Below are positions 1 through 5,304 of a stretch of DNA of 8,042 nt, piece by piece; position 1 is the first letter of the stretch; the number at the start of each line of letters is the position of its first letter. Source of the stretch: Bryobacteraceae bacterium (GTDB lineage Bacteria; Acidobacteriota; Terriglobia; Bryobacterales; Bryobacteraceae). Position numbers and translations under genes: made by a program. The notes under the pieces are model-generated. The model was given only the letters and a program-made list of their open reading frames with translations. It was not told where the DNA came from and made no database searches. The stretch lies in contig JARKOC010000327.1 in assembly GCA_029975915.1 (NCBI GenBank), positions 1-8,042 of the forward strand, in the 5' to 3' direction.

Positions 1-1
1 G

Positions 2-202
2 ATCCATTCCGTCAAAGGCGGCGAGGCGGATGTCGTCGTCCTGTTCCCGGACTTGAGCCAGGCCGGCGACGCGGCCTATCAGCGATACGGGCCTCCCCGC
101 GACGCGGTGATCCGGATGTTCTACGTGGGCATGACGCGCGCTCGCGAGGCGCTCTATATCGCCGACCGCGCCAGCACAATGGCGGCCCATCTACTCGCGT
201 AA
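2..202 (+). CDS. UvrD/Rep-like superfamily 1 DNA helicase, C-terminal end (5' truncated by window)
   Basis: The window opens inside this gene; the last 66 residues and the TAA stop are present. Two helicase signatures are readable: HSVKGGEAD, the motif V region that in UvrD/Rep/PcrA helicases contacts DNA and couples ATP binding to movement, and FYVGMTRARE, motif VI with the arginine that reaches the ATP gamma-phosphate. Their order, with a short insert between (residues around DLSQAGDAAYQRYGPP), is that of a 3'-5' SF1 helicase. The protein would unwind DNA during replication, repair or defence. Family assignment from these motifs is firm. Whether it is a phage replication gene or part of a defence pair such as the Gabija helicase cannot be judged, because its upstream neighbour is outside the window. 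The integrase frame begins 4 to 28 nt after its stop, suggesting co-transcription. Confidence 0.85.
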   Translation: MHSVKGGEADVVVLFPDLSQAGDAAYQRYGPPRDAVIRMFYVGMTRAREALYIADRASTMAAHLLA

Positions 203-230
203 TCCATTGACGAGATTGGACTTGAACGAT

Positions 231-1571
231 ATGCACGACGAAGGTACCCTTCATGCCCTGACGGGAGGTTTAAAGGTCAAAGTGCGCGTGCAGCACCCCA
301 AGATCCTGGAAGCGAAGTTCCGCGAGGGCTGGATGTGGTTCTTCCGGTACTACGCCGACGAAGTCCAGGCGGATGGCTCCGTGAAGACCGTCCGCAAGAA
401 GTACGCCGTGGCTCTGAGCCGCGGCGACGACAAGATCACGAAGAAACAGGCCGAAGTCGAGCGCGACAAGTTCCTCGCCAGGTTGAACGCGCCAACCGTG
501 GAGGCCGCGGTCGAGCAGGTCGCCGAAACCGGTGTGGTGCTGTTGAGTGAGGTCGCCCGGATGTACAAAGAGGGTTATTTGAGCCGTGAGAAGCAACTTG
601 CCACGCCGACGCGCGAAAAGCAGAGCTATTACCTGGACAAGCTGATCGTTCCCAAATGGGGCGCCTTCCGCTTGAACCAGATCCGACCGCAGGCTGTTGA
701 GGACTGGCTCCACGGCACGTTTGACGCGTGGTGGACCATGTACTCGGTACGCGCGATCATGAGCCGCCTTTACTACTACGCCGAGGGACACGGCTTGTGG
801 GAGGAGGGCCGCCGCAGCCCGGCCAGCCGGGCGAAGCTTGGGAAGAAACGCTACAAACATGAACGCCGCATCCTCACTTTCGAAGAAACCGCCCGTGTGC
901 TCGATCGCCTGGACGAATCCACTCGTCTGGTCATCGAGACATGCATCGCCACCGGTGCACGAATCTCAGAGGTACTTGGTCTTCAGTGGCGGCATGTGAA
1001 CTTGGATGCGGCAACCATCAGGATCGAACAACGCGTCTGGCACCAAGAGATCGGCCGCCCAAAGACTGAAGATAGCCGCCGCGTTTTGGGCATCGGCGAT
1101 CTGGCCCAGGAGCTCCGTGCGAGGGCGCTGAAGATCGGTGCCAAGCCCGATATGTGGGTCTTCCCTCAGAAATGCTGCGCGGAGAAGCCAATGTGGGATT
1201 CGACCGTTCGCGAACTGCTTCACGAGGCTGCAAAAGCAGAGGGCTGCGATTTTCTCGGCCTCGGGCCGCATTCGTTCCGCCGCGCCAACATCACATGGCG
1301 GCAGGAAGTCGGCGGCAGCGCGATCGAAGCTTCAAGGATCGCCGGACACACCAACCTCGAAACGACGAGTCAGTACACGTTCGTTGCGGCGGAGCGCCAG
1401 AACGAGCTGACCCGGCGCATCCAGCAGAAGTTGGCCGATGCCGGGAAGAAGCCGGAGGAGCAGCAGGCTGCGCCGGAGGTTCCGCCGCCAGCCGCGCCGC
1501 CAGCGCCGGAGGTGCCGCCGAGCCTCGCGGACACGGCGCCGGTGACGGCGGTGGTCCAGGTGGTCCAGTAA
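231..1571 (+). CDS. int: Tyrosine-type site-specific recombinase / phage integrase
   Basis: This enzyme catalyses integration and excision of the element. Numbered from ATG 231 (446 aa), all catalytic positions are present: Arg244 (GARISE), Lys278 (GRPKTEDSRR), His347 and Arg350 (HSFRR), His373 (AGHTNLE) and the nucleophile Tyr382 (TTSQYTF). An aromatic, basic N-terminal region (about 20-65, containing WMWFFRYYADEV) is probably the arm-binding domain, and about 105-190 the core-binding helical domain. The last 40 residues are an unusual Pro/Ala/Val tail with a duplicated APEVPP. The start is uncertain: the frame opens at TTG 207; ATG 231 lacks a good ribosome site; GTG 282 follows GGGAGG (263-268) and AAAGG (272-276) and begins just before the conserved region. 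Its likely target, a tRNA-Ala-derived att core with flanking arm repeats, lies at 4283-4521. Confidence 0.95.
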   Translation: MHDEGTLHALTGGLKVKVRVQHPKILEAKFREGWMWFFRYYADEVQADGSVKTVRKKYAVALSRGDDKITKKQAEVERDKFLARLNAPTVEAAVEQVAETGVVLLSEVARMYKEGYLSREKQLATPTREKQSYYLDKLIVPKWGAFRLNQIRPQAVEDWLHGTFDAWWTMYSVRAIMSRLYYYAEGHGLWEEGRRSPASRAKLGKKRYKHERRILTFEETARVLDRLDESTRLVIETCIATGARISEVLGLQWRHVNLDAATIRIEQRVWHQEIGRPKTEDSRRVLGIGDLAQELRARALKIGAKPDMWVFPQKCCAEKPMWDSTVRELLHEAAKAEGCDFLGLGPHSFRRANITWRQEVGGSAIEASRIAGHTNLETTSQYTFVAAERQNELTRRIQQKLADAGKKPEEQQAAPEVPPPAAPPAPEVPPSLADTAPVTAVVQVVQ

Positions 1572-1576
1572 CCCGA

Positions 1577-1605
1577 TTGTCTCAGCCGCCTCTTAGCCTT
1601 AGAAT
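1577..1605 (+). promoter_or_regulatory. Candidate sigma70-type promoter before the TcmP/DUF5131 pair
   Basis: TTGTCT (1577-1582) is separated by 17 nt from TAGAAT (1600-1605), giving 4/6 and 5/6 matches to the housekeeping consensus. It lies in the 37-nt gap after the integrase stop. Transcription would start near 1612, past the first ATG of the next frame at 1609, which favours an internal start for that gene. It would also let the cargo be expressed separately from int. Judged by eye only. Confidence 0.4.
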
Positions 1606-1689
1606 AAAATGAAGCCAGAACGTTCCAGCATTATTTTGTTTTGGGGCTACGGTACGCGCCCAGCCGCGATGCCCGTCGCGAAAGGCCCG

Positions 1690-2514
1690 ATGAAGCAAGA
1701 CTACGATCAGATCGGCATCTGGTCCGAAGTGAAGCTCGATATCGTCCGCGAGTACGCTGTAGCGTACTCAACGATCCTCTCGAAGCAGCGGCTCAGGCAC
1801 ATCTACGTGGACGCCTTCGCTGGTCCGGGTGTTCATTTGTCGCGTAACACCGGGGAATGGGTAGCGGGCAGCCCCCTGAATGCTCTCGCCGTTCAACCGC
1901 CGTTCAAGGAGTTTCACTTCATCGACGCCGACGGCAACCGCGCCGCGCAGCTCAACGATCTTTCCGGCAATCGACCCGAAGTCTTCACCTACGAAGGCGA
2001 CTGCAACGACATCCTGCCGTCCCGCATATTTCCGCGAGCCGAATACTCGAAGTACGGGCGGGCGCTGTGCCTCCTGGACCCCTACAACATCGACCTCGCC
2101 TGGGATGTTGTCGCCAGTGCCGGGAAGATGGGAACCATCGAGATCTTCCTCAACTTCATGATCATGGACATGAACATGAATGTCCTGCGGCATGACCCGG
2201 AAAAGGTCGATGCCCGGCAGGTCGCCAGAATGAACCGCTTCTGGGGCGATGAGTCCTGGCGGGCCGGAGTGTACGAGAGTTCAGGTAATCTGTTCGGATG
2301 GGAAGAGAAAGTGGGGACTAACGAAATGCTGGCGGAAGCGTACCGGAAACGCCTGCGCGAGGTCGCTGGCTTCCAGTACGTGCCCGAGCCGATGCCAATG
2401 CGGAACCGCACTGGCAATACGATCTACTACTTGTTCTTTGCGTCGCCCAACGCTACCGGAAAGAAAATCGTCGAAGCGATCTTCAACAAATACCGCAATC
2501 GAGGACCGGCCTGA
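1690..2514 (+). CDS. tcmP: Three-Cys-motif partner protein TcmP-like, probable Rossmann methyltransferase fold
   Basis: The sequence matches the TcmP family, named for constant association with a three-cysteine protein, which is what follows here. Numbered from ATG 1690 (274 aa), the opening block [18 protein letters not shown] is family-typical. Then come DAFAGPG (41-47), resembling a SAM-binding glycine loop; FIDAD (77-81), an acidic end of strand 2; EGDC (102-105); and LLDPYN (128-133), resembling a methyltransferase catalytic DPPY-type motif. These suggest a SAM-dependent methyltransferase-like fold, which is inference; no substrate is known to me. Start choice: the frame is open from ATG 1609, with further ATGs at 1669 and 1690. 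I prefer 1690 because GAAAGG (1680-1685) precedes it and the candidate promoter ends at 1605. Its TGA overlaps the next ATG by one base, so translation is probably coupled. Confidence 0.82.
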   Translation: MKQDYDQIGIWSEVKLDIVREYAVAYSTILSKQRLRHIYVDAFAGPGVHLSRNTGEWVAGSPLNALAVQPPFKEFHFIDADGNRAAQLNDLSGNRPEVFTYEGDCNDILPSRIFPRAEYSKYGRALCLLDPYNIDLAWDVVASAGKMGTIEIFLNFMIMDMNMNVLRHDPEKVDARQVARMNRFWGDESWRAGVYESSGNLFGWEEKVGTNEMLAEAYRKRLREVAGFQYVPEPMPMRNRTGNTIYYLFFASPNATGKKIVEAIFNKYRNRGPA

Positions 2515-3266
2515 TGGCTGGCAACTCCCATATCGAGTGGACTGACGCGACCTGGAATCCGGTCACCGGGTGTTCGAAGGTCAGTCCGGGCTGCAAGCAC
2601 TGCTACGCGGAGCGGATGGCCAAACGTCTCCAGGCGATGGGGCAGCCGAATTACGCGAACGGCTTTGAGGTCACATTGCAACCCCACATGCTGGAGTTGC
2701 CGTTAGAGTGGAAGCGGCCGCGGCGGGTCTTCGTGAACTCCATGAGCGATCTCTTTCACAAGGATGTGCCGCTCAGCTTCATCAAGAAGGTCTTCGGCGT
2801 GATGCGCCGGGCCGACTGGCACCAGTATCAACTGCTGACGAAGCGCTCGGAGCGCTTGTTGGAAGTAAGCCCTCTCCTCACCTGGGAGCCACACATCTGG
2901 ATCGGCGTGAGTGTCGAGAACGACGACTACACGTCCCGGATCGATGATCTGCGCAAGACCGGCGCCGACGTCAAGTTTCTCTCGCTCGAGCCGCTGCTCG
3001 GACCGCTTCGGAAGCTCAACTTACGCGGCATGGATTGGGTGATTGTGGGTGGTGAATCGGGGCCCGGCGCCAGGCCGATGAATCCAGACTGGGTCCGCGA
3101 GATCCGCGACCAGTGCGTTCGCGCCAACGTGCCTTTCTTCTTCAAACAATGGGGTGGTCCGTTCAAGAAACGCACTGGCCGCGTGCTGGATGGCCGCACG
3201 TGGGATCAGATGCCGCAAGACTGCCAGGCAACGATGGAGTTTCCCATGGCCCCCACTTCTGCCTGA
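2514..3266 (+). CDS. Phage Gp37/Gp68-family (DUF5131) protein with three-Cys motif, radical-SAM-like
   Basis: A 250-aa protein of the usual length for the Gp37/Gp68 (DUF5131) family. Near the N terminus, [21 protein letters not shown] places Cys20, Cys27 and Cys30 in a C-x6-C-x2-C-Y arrangement, reminiscent of the iron-sulfur cluster loop of radical SAM enzymes (canonical C-x3-C-x2-C). Other family-like blocks are [55 protein letters not shown] and FFKQWGG, consistent with a TIM-barrel protein. A radical or iron-sulfur chemistry is inferred from the cysteines. The start ATG overlaps the tcmP stop (TGATG), so the two are almost certainly made together, probably as partners. Role unknown; modification of a nucleic acid or a toxin-like activity are both conceivable. 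Confidence 0.88.
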   Translation: MAGNSHIEWTDATWNPVTGCSKVSPGCKHCYAERMAKRLQAMGQPNYANGFEVTLQPHMLELPLEWKRPRRVFVNSMSDLFHKDVPLSFIKKVFGVMRRADWHQYQLLTKRSERLLEVSPLLTWEPHIWIGVSVENDDYTSRIDDLRKTGADVKFLSLEPLLGPLRKLNLRGMDWVIVGGESGPGARPMNPDWVREIRDQCVRANVPFFFKQWGGPFKKRTGRVLDGRTWDQMPQDCQATMEFPMAPTSA

Positions 3267-3306
3267 ACGAGGTGAGCCGAGCGAGTTGCCAGCGCGGTAA
3301 AATATT

Positions 3307-3313
3307 GAGAGGG
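3307..3313 (+). promoter_or_regulatory. Ribosome binding site fixing the vbhA start
   Basis: GAGAGGG lies 9 nt upstream of ATG 3323, with an additional AGGA at 3315-3318. The same frame is open much further upstream (from ATG 3113), but that part overlaps the DUF5131 gene in another frame and has no family similarity. This site supports 3323 as the true start. Confidence 0.65.
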
Positions 3314-3322
3314 CAGGAATTC

Positions 3323-3550
3323 ATGGCCGGCATCATCAAGCCGATTACGGACCAGGAACGAAGCGAGCGCCAGGCTCGCGTCGCATGTGCGGTAGCGTCC
3401 GTGCGACTGGAGGGCCTTGAGCCGACCGAGGCAGCCAAAGCGGTCTTTGATCGGTATGTCGCGGGCGACCTGACGACCCAAGAGATGACTGCTGAGATTC
3501 GAGCGCTGAATGCCCGGGAGTTCGGACCCATACACGTATCCGGGGACTGA
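3323..3550 (+). CDS. vbhA: VbhA-type antitoxin, inhibitor of the adjacent Fic toxin
   Basis: A 75-aa, helix-rich, charged protein. It contains SVRLEG at residues 26-31, an exact match to the inhibitory helix motif (S/T)xxxE(G/N) of class I Fic antitoxins, within ASVRLEGLEP, which closely resembles the Bartonella VbhA sequence. In that family the glutamate (Glu30 here) pairs with the second arginine of the Fic motif and blocks productive ATP binding, keeping the toxin inactive. Position supports the assignment: it directly precedes the fic gene and overlaps its first 41 nt, an arrangement that links production of toxin to antitoxin. The 56-nt gap after the DUF5131 stop contains a TAAAAT (3298-3303) that could be a -10 box, without a recognisable -35. 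Confidence 0.87.
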   Translation: MAGIIKPITDQERSERQARVACAVASVRLEGLEPTEAAKAVFDRYVAGDLTTQEMTAEIRALNAREFGPIHVSGD

Positions 3551-4091
3551 TGTCCTTCGGAATTTCCTCGACATTCGCGATTCCCAACAGCTTGCCGCTT
3601 TCGAAGCGAACGCGACGGCGGCCCGACTCATTGAACTCGATGCGGCGCCTCTGGCAGGGCAGTTCGACGTAGCTCACTTGAAAGCAATCCACCGTCACAT
3701 CTTTCAGGATGTGTATCCCTGGGCCGGCGAATTCCGGACCGTCAACATCTCGAAGGGCGGCCACCTCTTCGGAGCCGCTGCGTTCGCCGAACGGACGCTG
3801 GAGGAATTACTGCGGAAACTGTCCGGAGAATGTCATCTAAAAGGGATCGCACCCAGGGACTTTGCGACTCGCGCGGGCTACTACATGGGAGAGATCAACG
3901 CCATCCATCCGTTCCGCGATGGAAACGGTCGCGCGCAGCGCGAGTTCATCCGGGAACTCGGCGCGCAAGCCGGCTTCGTGATCGATTGGAGTGGAGTCAC
4001 GCGCGAGCAGATGGTTGAGGCGTCGTTCGAAAGCTTCAATACCGGTCATAGTTCCGGAATGGCGGCATTGATCGAGCTGAGCATGAAGTGA
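3510..4091 (+). CDS. fic: Fic-domain toxin (probable AMP-transferase), VbhT-like
   Basis: A 193-aa single-domain Fic protein. The catalytic loop HPFRDGNGRAQR spans residues 133-144 and matches HxFx(D/E)GNGRxxR completely: His133 as general base, Asp137 for Mg2+, the GNG anion hole, and Arg141 and Arg144 for ATP phosphates. The flap region that docks targets is around SKGGHLFGAA (81-90), and the N terminus DPYTYPGTDVLRN is typical of VbhT-like proteins, supporting ATG 3510 although it lies 41 nt inside vbhA. Enzymes of this group AMPylate host proteins, in several cases DNA gyrase and topoisomerase IV, arresting growth; that target is known for relatives, not shown here. No BID secretion domain follows, so it is probably a resident toxin, not a secreted effector. 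It is the last gene before the attachment region. Confidence 0.92.
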   Translation: MPGSSDPYTYPGTDVLRNFLDIRDSQQLAAFEANATAARLIELDAAPLAGQFDVAHLKAIHRHIFQDVYPWAGEFRTVNISKGGHLFGAAAFAERTLEELLRKLSGECHLKGIAPRDFATRAGYYMGEINAIHPFRDGNGRAQREFIRELGAQAGFVIDWSGVTREQMVEASFESFNTGHSSGMAALIELSMK

Positions 4092-4130
4092 ATCCGAGAC
4101 CTGCGGAATGGAAGACCGCGATCCGACTGA

Positions 4131-4186
4131 TGCGCATGTATAGAGAAAACTCTTGTCTTCGTCTCCTGTTTCACGAAACGGCGAGA
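4131..4186. repeat. Dispersed repeat, copy A (inverted relative to copies B and C)
   Basis: Positions 4133-4152 (CGCATGTATAGAGAAAACTC) are the reverse complement of 4606-4625 with 19 of 20 bases matching. Similarity continues less exactly through GTCTCC and GAGAAC to about 4186. Inside, GTTTC-AC-GAAAC (centred near 4176) is a small palindrome whose counterpart in copy C is GTCTC-AC-GAGAC, so paired positions have changed together. It lies between fic and the leftmost arm-type repeats. Confidence 0.6.
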
Positions 4187-4282
4187 ACATTGAGTGGGCG
4201 GAAACGACCGCGCGCGTGCGTGAAGCACGTGGCGTGCCGCACCTCCACGGCGACGTTGATTCCGCGGGAACGTGCGCCGGAA

Positions 4283-4304
4283 ACTGGGTCCAACGTGGGT
4301 CGAA
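4283..4304 (+). repeat. Arm-type repeat pair 1, left of att core
   Basis: ACTGGGTCCAA (4283-4293) is followed directly by CGTGGGTCGAA (4294-4304), an 8/11 match. The first unit is identical to the units at 4500-4521. Probable integrase N-terminal domain binding sites; the second unit is degenerate. Confidence 0.55.
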
Positions 4305-4322
4305 ACGCCGAAAGATCCGCCA

Positions 4323-4344
4323 ACTGGGACCAAACTGGGACCAA
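4323..4344 (+). repeat. Arm-type repeat pair 2, left of att core
   Basis: Two perfect tandem copies of ACTGGGACCAA (4323-4333 and 4334-4344). It differs from the other pairs only by A for T at position 7. The 11-bp period places both units on the same face of the helix, as expected for cooperative binding. Confidence 0.65.
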
Positions 4345-4407
4345 ATCGCTATCCGCTAAGTCTTGTGTTTTCAGTGGACAGGACTCGCAAGTGATTCATT
4401 TGTGGGT

Positions 4408-4453
4408 CATGGCATGGAAGAGGTCGTGAGTTCGAATCTCACCAGGTCCACCA
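4408..4453 (+). other. att core: 3' half of tRNA-Ala(GGC) (tRNA fragment, not a functional gene)
   Basis: The segment folds as the 3' half of a tRNA: anticodon loop ATGGCAT (4409-4415, anticodon GGC, U33 and A37 in place), anticodon 3' strand GGAAG (4416-4420), variable loop AGGTC, T stem GTGAG/CTCAC (4426-4430, 4438-4442) with loop TTCGAAT (4431-4437), acceptor strand CAGGTCC (4443-4449), discriminator A4450 and encoded CCA (4451-4453). The loop ATGGCAT with GGC is typical of bacterial tRNA-Ala. Upstream of 4408 tRNA character stops: the 5' anticodon strand should be CTTCC but reads GGGTC, and no D arm is present. Identity therefore begins at the anticodon loop, a common crossover place for tyrosine integrases. 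Confidence 0.85.
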
Positions 4454-4499
4454 AATTCCTCAAACACTTACCGAACCACCACCTCGCTCGACCTCTCGA

Positions 4500-4521
4500 A
4501 CTGGGTCCAAACTGGGTCCAA
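4500..4521 (+). repeat. Arm-type repeat pair 3, right of att core
   Basis: Two perfect tandem copies of ACTGGGTCCAA (4500-4510 and 4511-4521), 46 bp right of the CCA of the tRNA-derived core, in the same orientation as the left pairs. Confidence 0.65.
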
Positions 4522-4550
4522 AACCAAACTCACTCGCCACGGTAGCCATG

Positions 4551-4608
4551 GTATCCATGGGACGCGTGTCGCGTTGTTCTCTCTATCGCGAGACGGAGAC
4601 AACACGAG
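4551..4608. repeat. Dispersed repeat, copy B (direct to C, inverted to A)
   Basis: Begins GTATCCATGGG and contains CGAGACGGAGACAAC (4589-4603), which recurs exactly in copy C about 124 bp further on. Its continuation GAGTTTTCCCTATACATGCG (4606-4625) pairs with copy A. A 14-bp block, CCCCATGGGTCCCA (4640-4653), also has a near copy at 4742-4755, so the duplicated unit may extend beyond the listed end. Confidence 0.6.
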
Positions 4609-4673
4609 TTTTCCCTATACATGCGGAATCGCCCATCGCCCCCATGGGTCCCAACGACGGACTGGTGATCGGG

Positions 4674-4732
4674 GTATCCGTGGGCCACGTCCTGCGCGAT
4701 TCTGTTGTCTCACGAGACGGAGACAACCTGAC
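4674..4732. repeat. Dispersed repeat, copy C with palindromic centre
   Basis: Begins GTATCCGTGGG and carries CGAGACGGAGACAAC at 4713-4727, aligned with copy B at a 123-124 bp offset. In this copy the centre is a clear inverted repeat: GTTGTCTC (4704-4711) and GAGACAAC (4720-4727) enclose ACGAGACG. It could be a protein operator or a short hairpin. Confidence 0.6.
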
Positions 4733-4812
4733 TCGCAAATGCCCCATGCGTCCCATGATCACCATGCCGACTTTGGCCTGTAGAAACAACACGGTAGCGA
4801 TTTGTTTTTTCC

Positions 4813-4841
4813 TTGACGCTCCCACAGTGCCGTGTTAGAGA
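4813..4841 (+). promoter_or_regulatory. Weak promoter candidate for the right-hand gene block
   Basis: TTGACG (4813-4818) with a 17-nt spacer before TAGAGA (4836-4841). The -35 box is good (5/6) but the -10 box is poor (3/6). AACACGG (near 4787-4793) and CCGTGTT (4830-4836) form an inverted repeat around it. Position before the stem-loop leader and the gene at 4972 is sensible, but the evidence is thin. Confidence 0.25.
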
Positions 4842-4848
4842 TTGAGTA

Positions 4849-4946
4849 GAACGCCTCCTGGCGTTCCCCCAGAGGCGCGCGGGGCCTCTCGCCAATCCCG
4901 CATCCCTCCCAACGAGCATTCGGCTCTCTTGCGGGCATACCCGCAA
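4849..4946 (+). other. Run of short stem-loops in the leader before the gene at 4972
   Basis: Three strong hairpins stand in a row: GAACGCC-TCCT-GGCGTTC (4849-4866, 7 bp perfect), AGAGGC-loop of 7-GCCTCT (4871-4889, 6 bp perfect) and TTGCGGG-CATA-CCCGCAA (4929-4946, 7 bp perfect). A weaker GAGC/GCTC (4914-4926) lies between the last two. None is followed by a T run, so they are not typical intrinsic terminators. They could form a structured RNA leader or protein-binding sites. No known riboswitch class was recognised. Confidence 0.5.
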
Positions 4947-4971
4947 TCCCACCCGGGCAGACACCAGAACT

Positions 4972-5298
4972 ATGCTCAAGAGCATCCGGATCGAGAATCC
5001 GGTCTCCGACTGCCGGTTCACTACCAAGAACCGCGCCAAGCGCTTCGTCGCGCAGGGACGGGCGGTATGGCTCGAGCCTGGCGTCTCCATCCGGTTCATC
5101 GCCGCGGACCACCGGCATCGCGCAGCACAAGTCTCGGTGGATACCACGCGTTACGGGTACGAGCGGGCCGCCCACGCCGGCCTGGCACAGCTTTCGGAAC
5201 TGGCCAACCTGCCGATGGTCACGCCCGGCGTGCTTTTGGGTCTTGGCAACAGGAAGGGCGCCAGCCGGCACACGTTCCTCGCAAACCGGGGACTGTGA
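4972..5298 (+). CDS. Small unknown protein, first gene right of the attachment region
   Basis: A 108-aa basic protein, not assigned to a named family. Visible features are an N-terminal segment, DCRFTTKNRAKRFVAQGRAVWLEPGVSIRFI, with a dense cluster of Arg and Lys, then a helical alanine/leucine-rich middle (GYERAAHAGLAQLSELANLPMV) and a glycine-rich end (GVLLGLGNRKGASRHTFLANRGL). No signal peptide or membrane segment is seen. It lacks a strong ribosome site before ATG 4972, but the codon pattern looks coding and the stop is followed after 6 nt by the next gene. The setting, just ahead of a ParB/methyltransferase gene, suggests a phage early or packaging-region protein. The basic face could bind nucleic acid; this is a guess. 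Confidence 0.6.
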   Translation: MLKSIRIENPVSDCRFTTKNRAKRFVAQGRAVWLEPGVSIRFIAADHRHRAAQVSVDTTRYGYERAAHAGLAQLSELANLPMVTPGVLLGLGNRKGASRHTFLANRGL

Positions 5299-5304
5299 GA
5301 ACGG

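Larger units (their letters stand above)
4283..4521 (+). other. attP: Probable attP-like attachment site of the tyrosine integrase
   Basis: A core copied from a tRNA 3' half (4408-4453) is flanked on the left by two pairs and on the right by one pair of 11-bp direct repeats, all in the same orientation, over 239 bp. Lambda-type attP sites have this architecture: a core bound by the catalytic domain and distant arm sites bound by the N-terminal domain. A simple integrated end (attL or attR) should carry element-derived arms on only one side of the core, so arms on both sides point to an unintegrated element or a junction between tandem elements. A complete tyrosine integrase is encoded 2.7 kb upstream. 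No accessory-factor site (IHF, Xis) was identified with confidence. Confidence 0.7.
4092..4971. other. Long non-coding region holding attachment site, repeats and leader hairpins
   Basis: These 880 bp separate fic from the next credible gene. Open frames inside them (for example 4088-4429, 4363-4545 and 4548-4838) run straight through repeats and the tRNA copy, have no ribosome sites and no family character, so I treat them as chance. From left to right the region holds an inverted repeat arm (4131-4186), two pairs of 11-bp direct repeats, the tRNA-Ala-derived core, a third 11-bp pair, two ~58-bp direct repeats, a weak promoter candidate and a run of stem-loops. Confidence 0.7.

Noticed and set aside
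2..202. Gabija-type defence helicase (GajB) as identity of the partial helicase.
   Set aside because: Only motifs V and VI are visible and they are shared by all UvrD/Rep-like helicases; the diagnostic OLD-family partner gene would lie outside the window.
4088..4429. A 113-aa open frame starting at GTG 4088 over the end of fic.
   Set aside because: It runs through the arm repeats and into the tRNA copy, has no ribosome site and no family character.
4376..4453. A full-length tRNA gene beginning with GGACAGG at 4376, at nearly the right distance from the CCA end.
   Set aside because: The acceptor strands mismatch at two of seven positions, the anticodon stem GGGTC/GGAAG hardly pairs, and no D arm with its GG is present. 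Only the 3' half is genuine.
4283..4521. CRISPR array as an explanation of the repeated 11-mers.
   Set aside because: The units are only 11 bp and abut in pairs without spacers, and no cas gene is present; the integrase arm-site reading fits far better.
4784..4810. A possible intrinsic terminator: AAACAA and TTGTTT flanking a loop, followed by a run of T.
   Set aside because: The stem is almost only A-T pairs and the loop is 12-13 nt, too weak for a credible terminator.
4548..4838. A 96-aa open frame between the att site and the right-hand genes.
   Set aside because: It spans both direct repeats B and C, has no ribosome site and reads as low-complexity Arg/Pro/Thr sequence.
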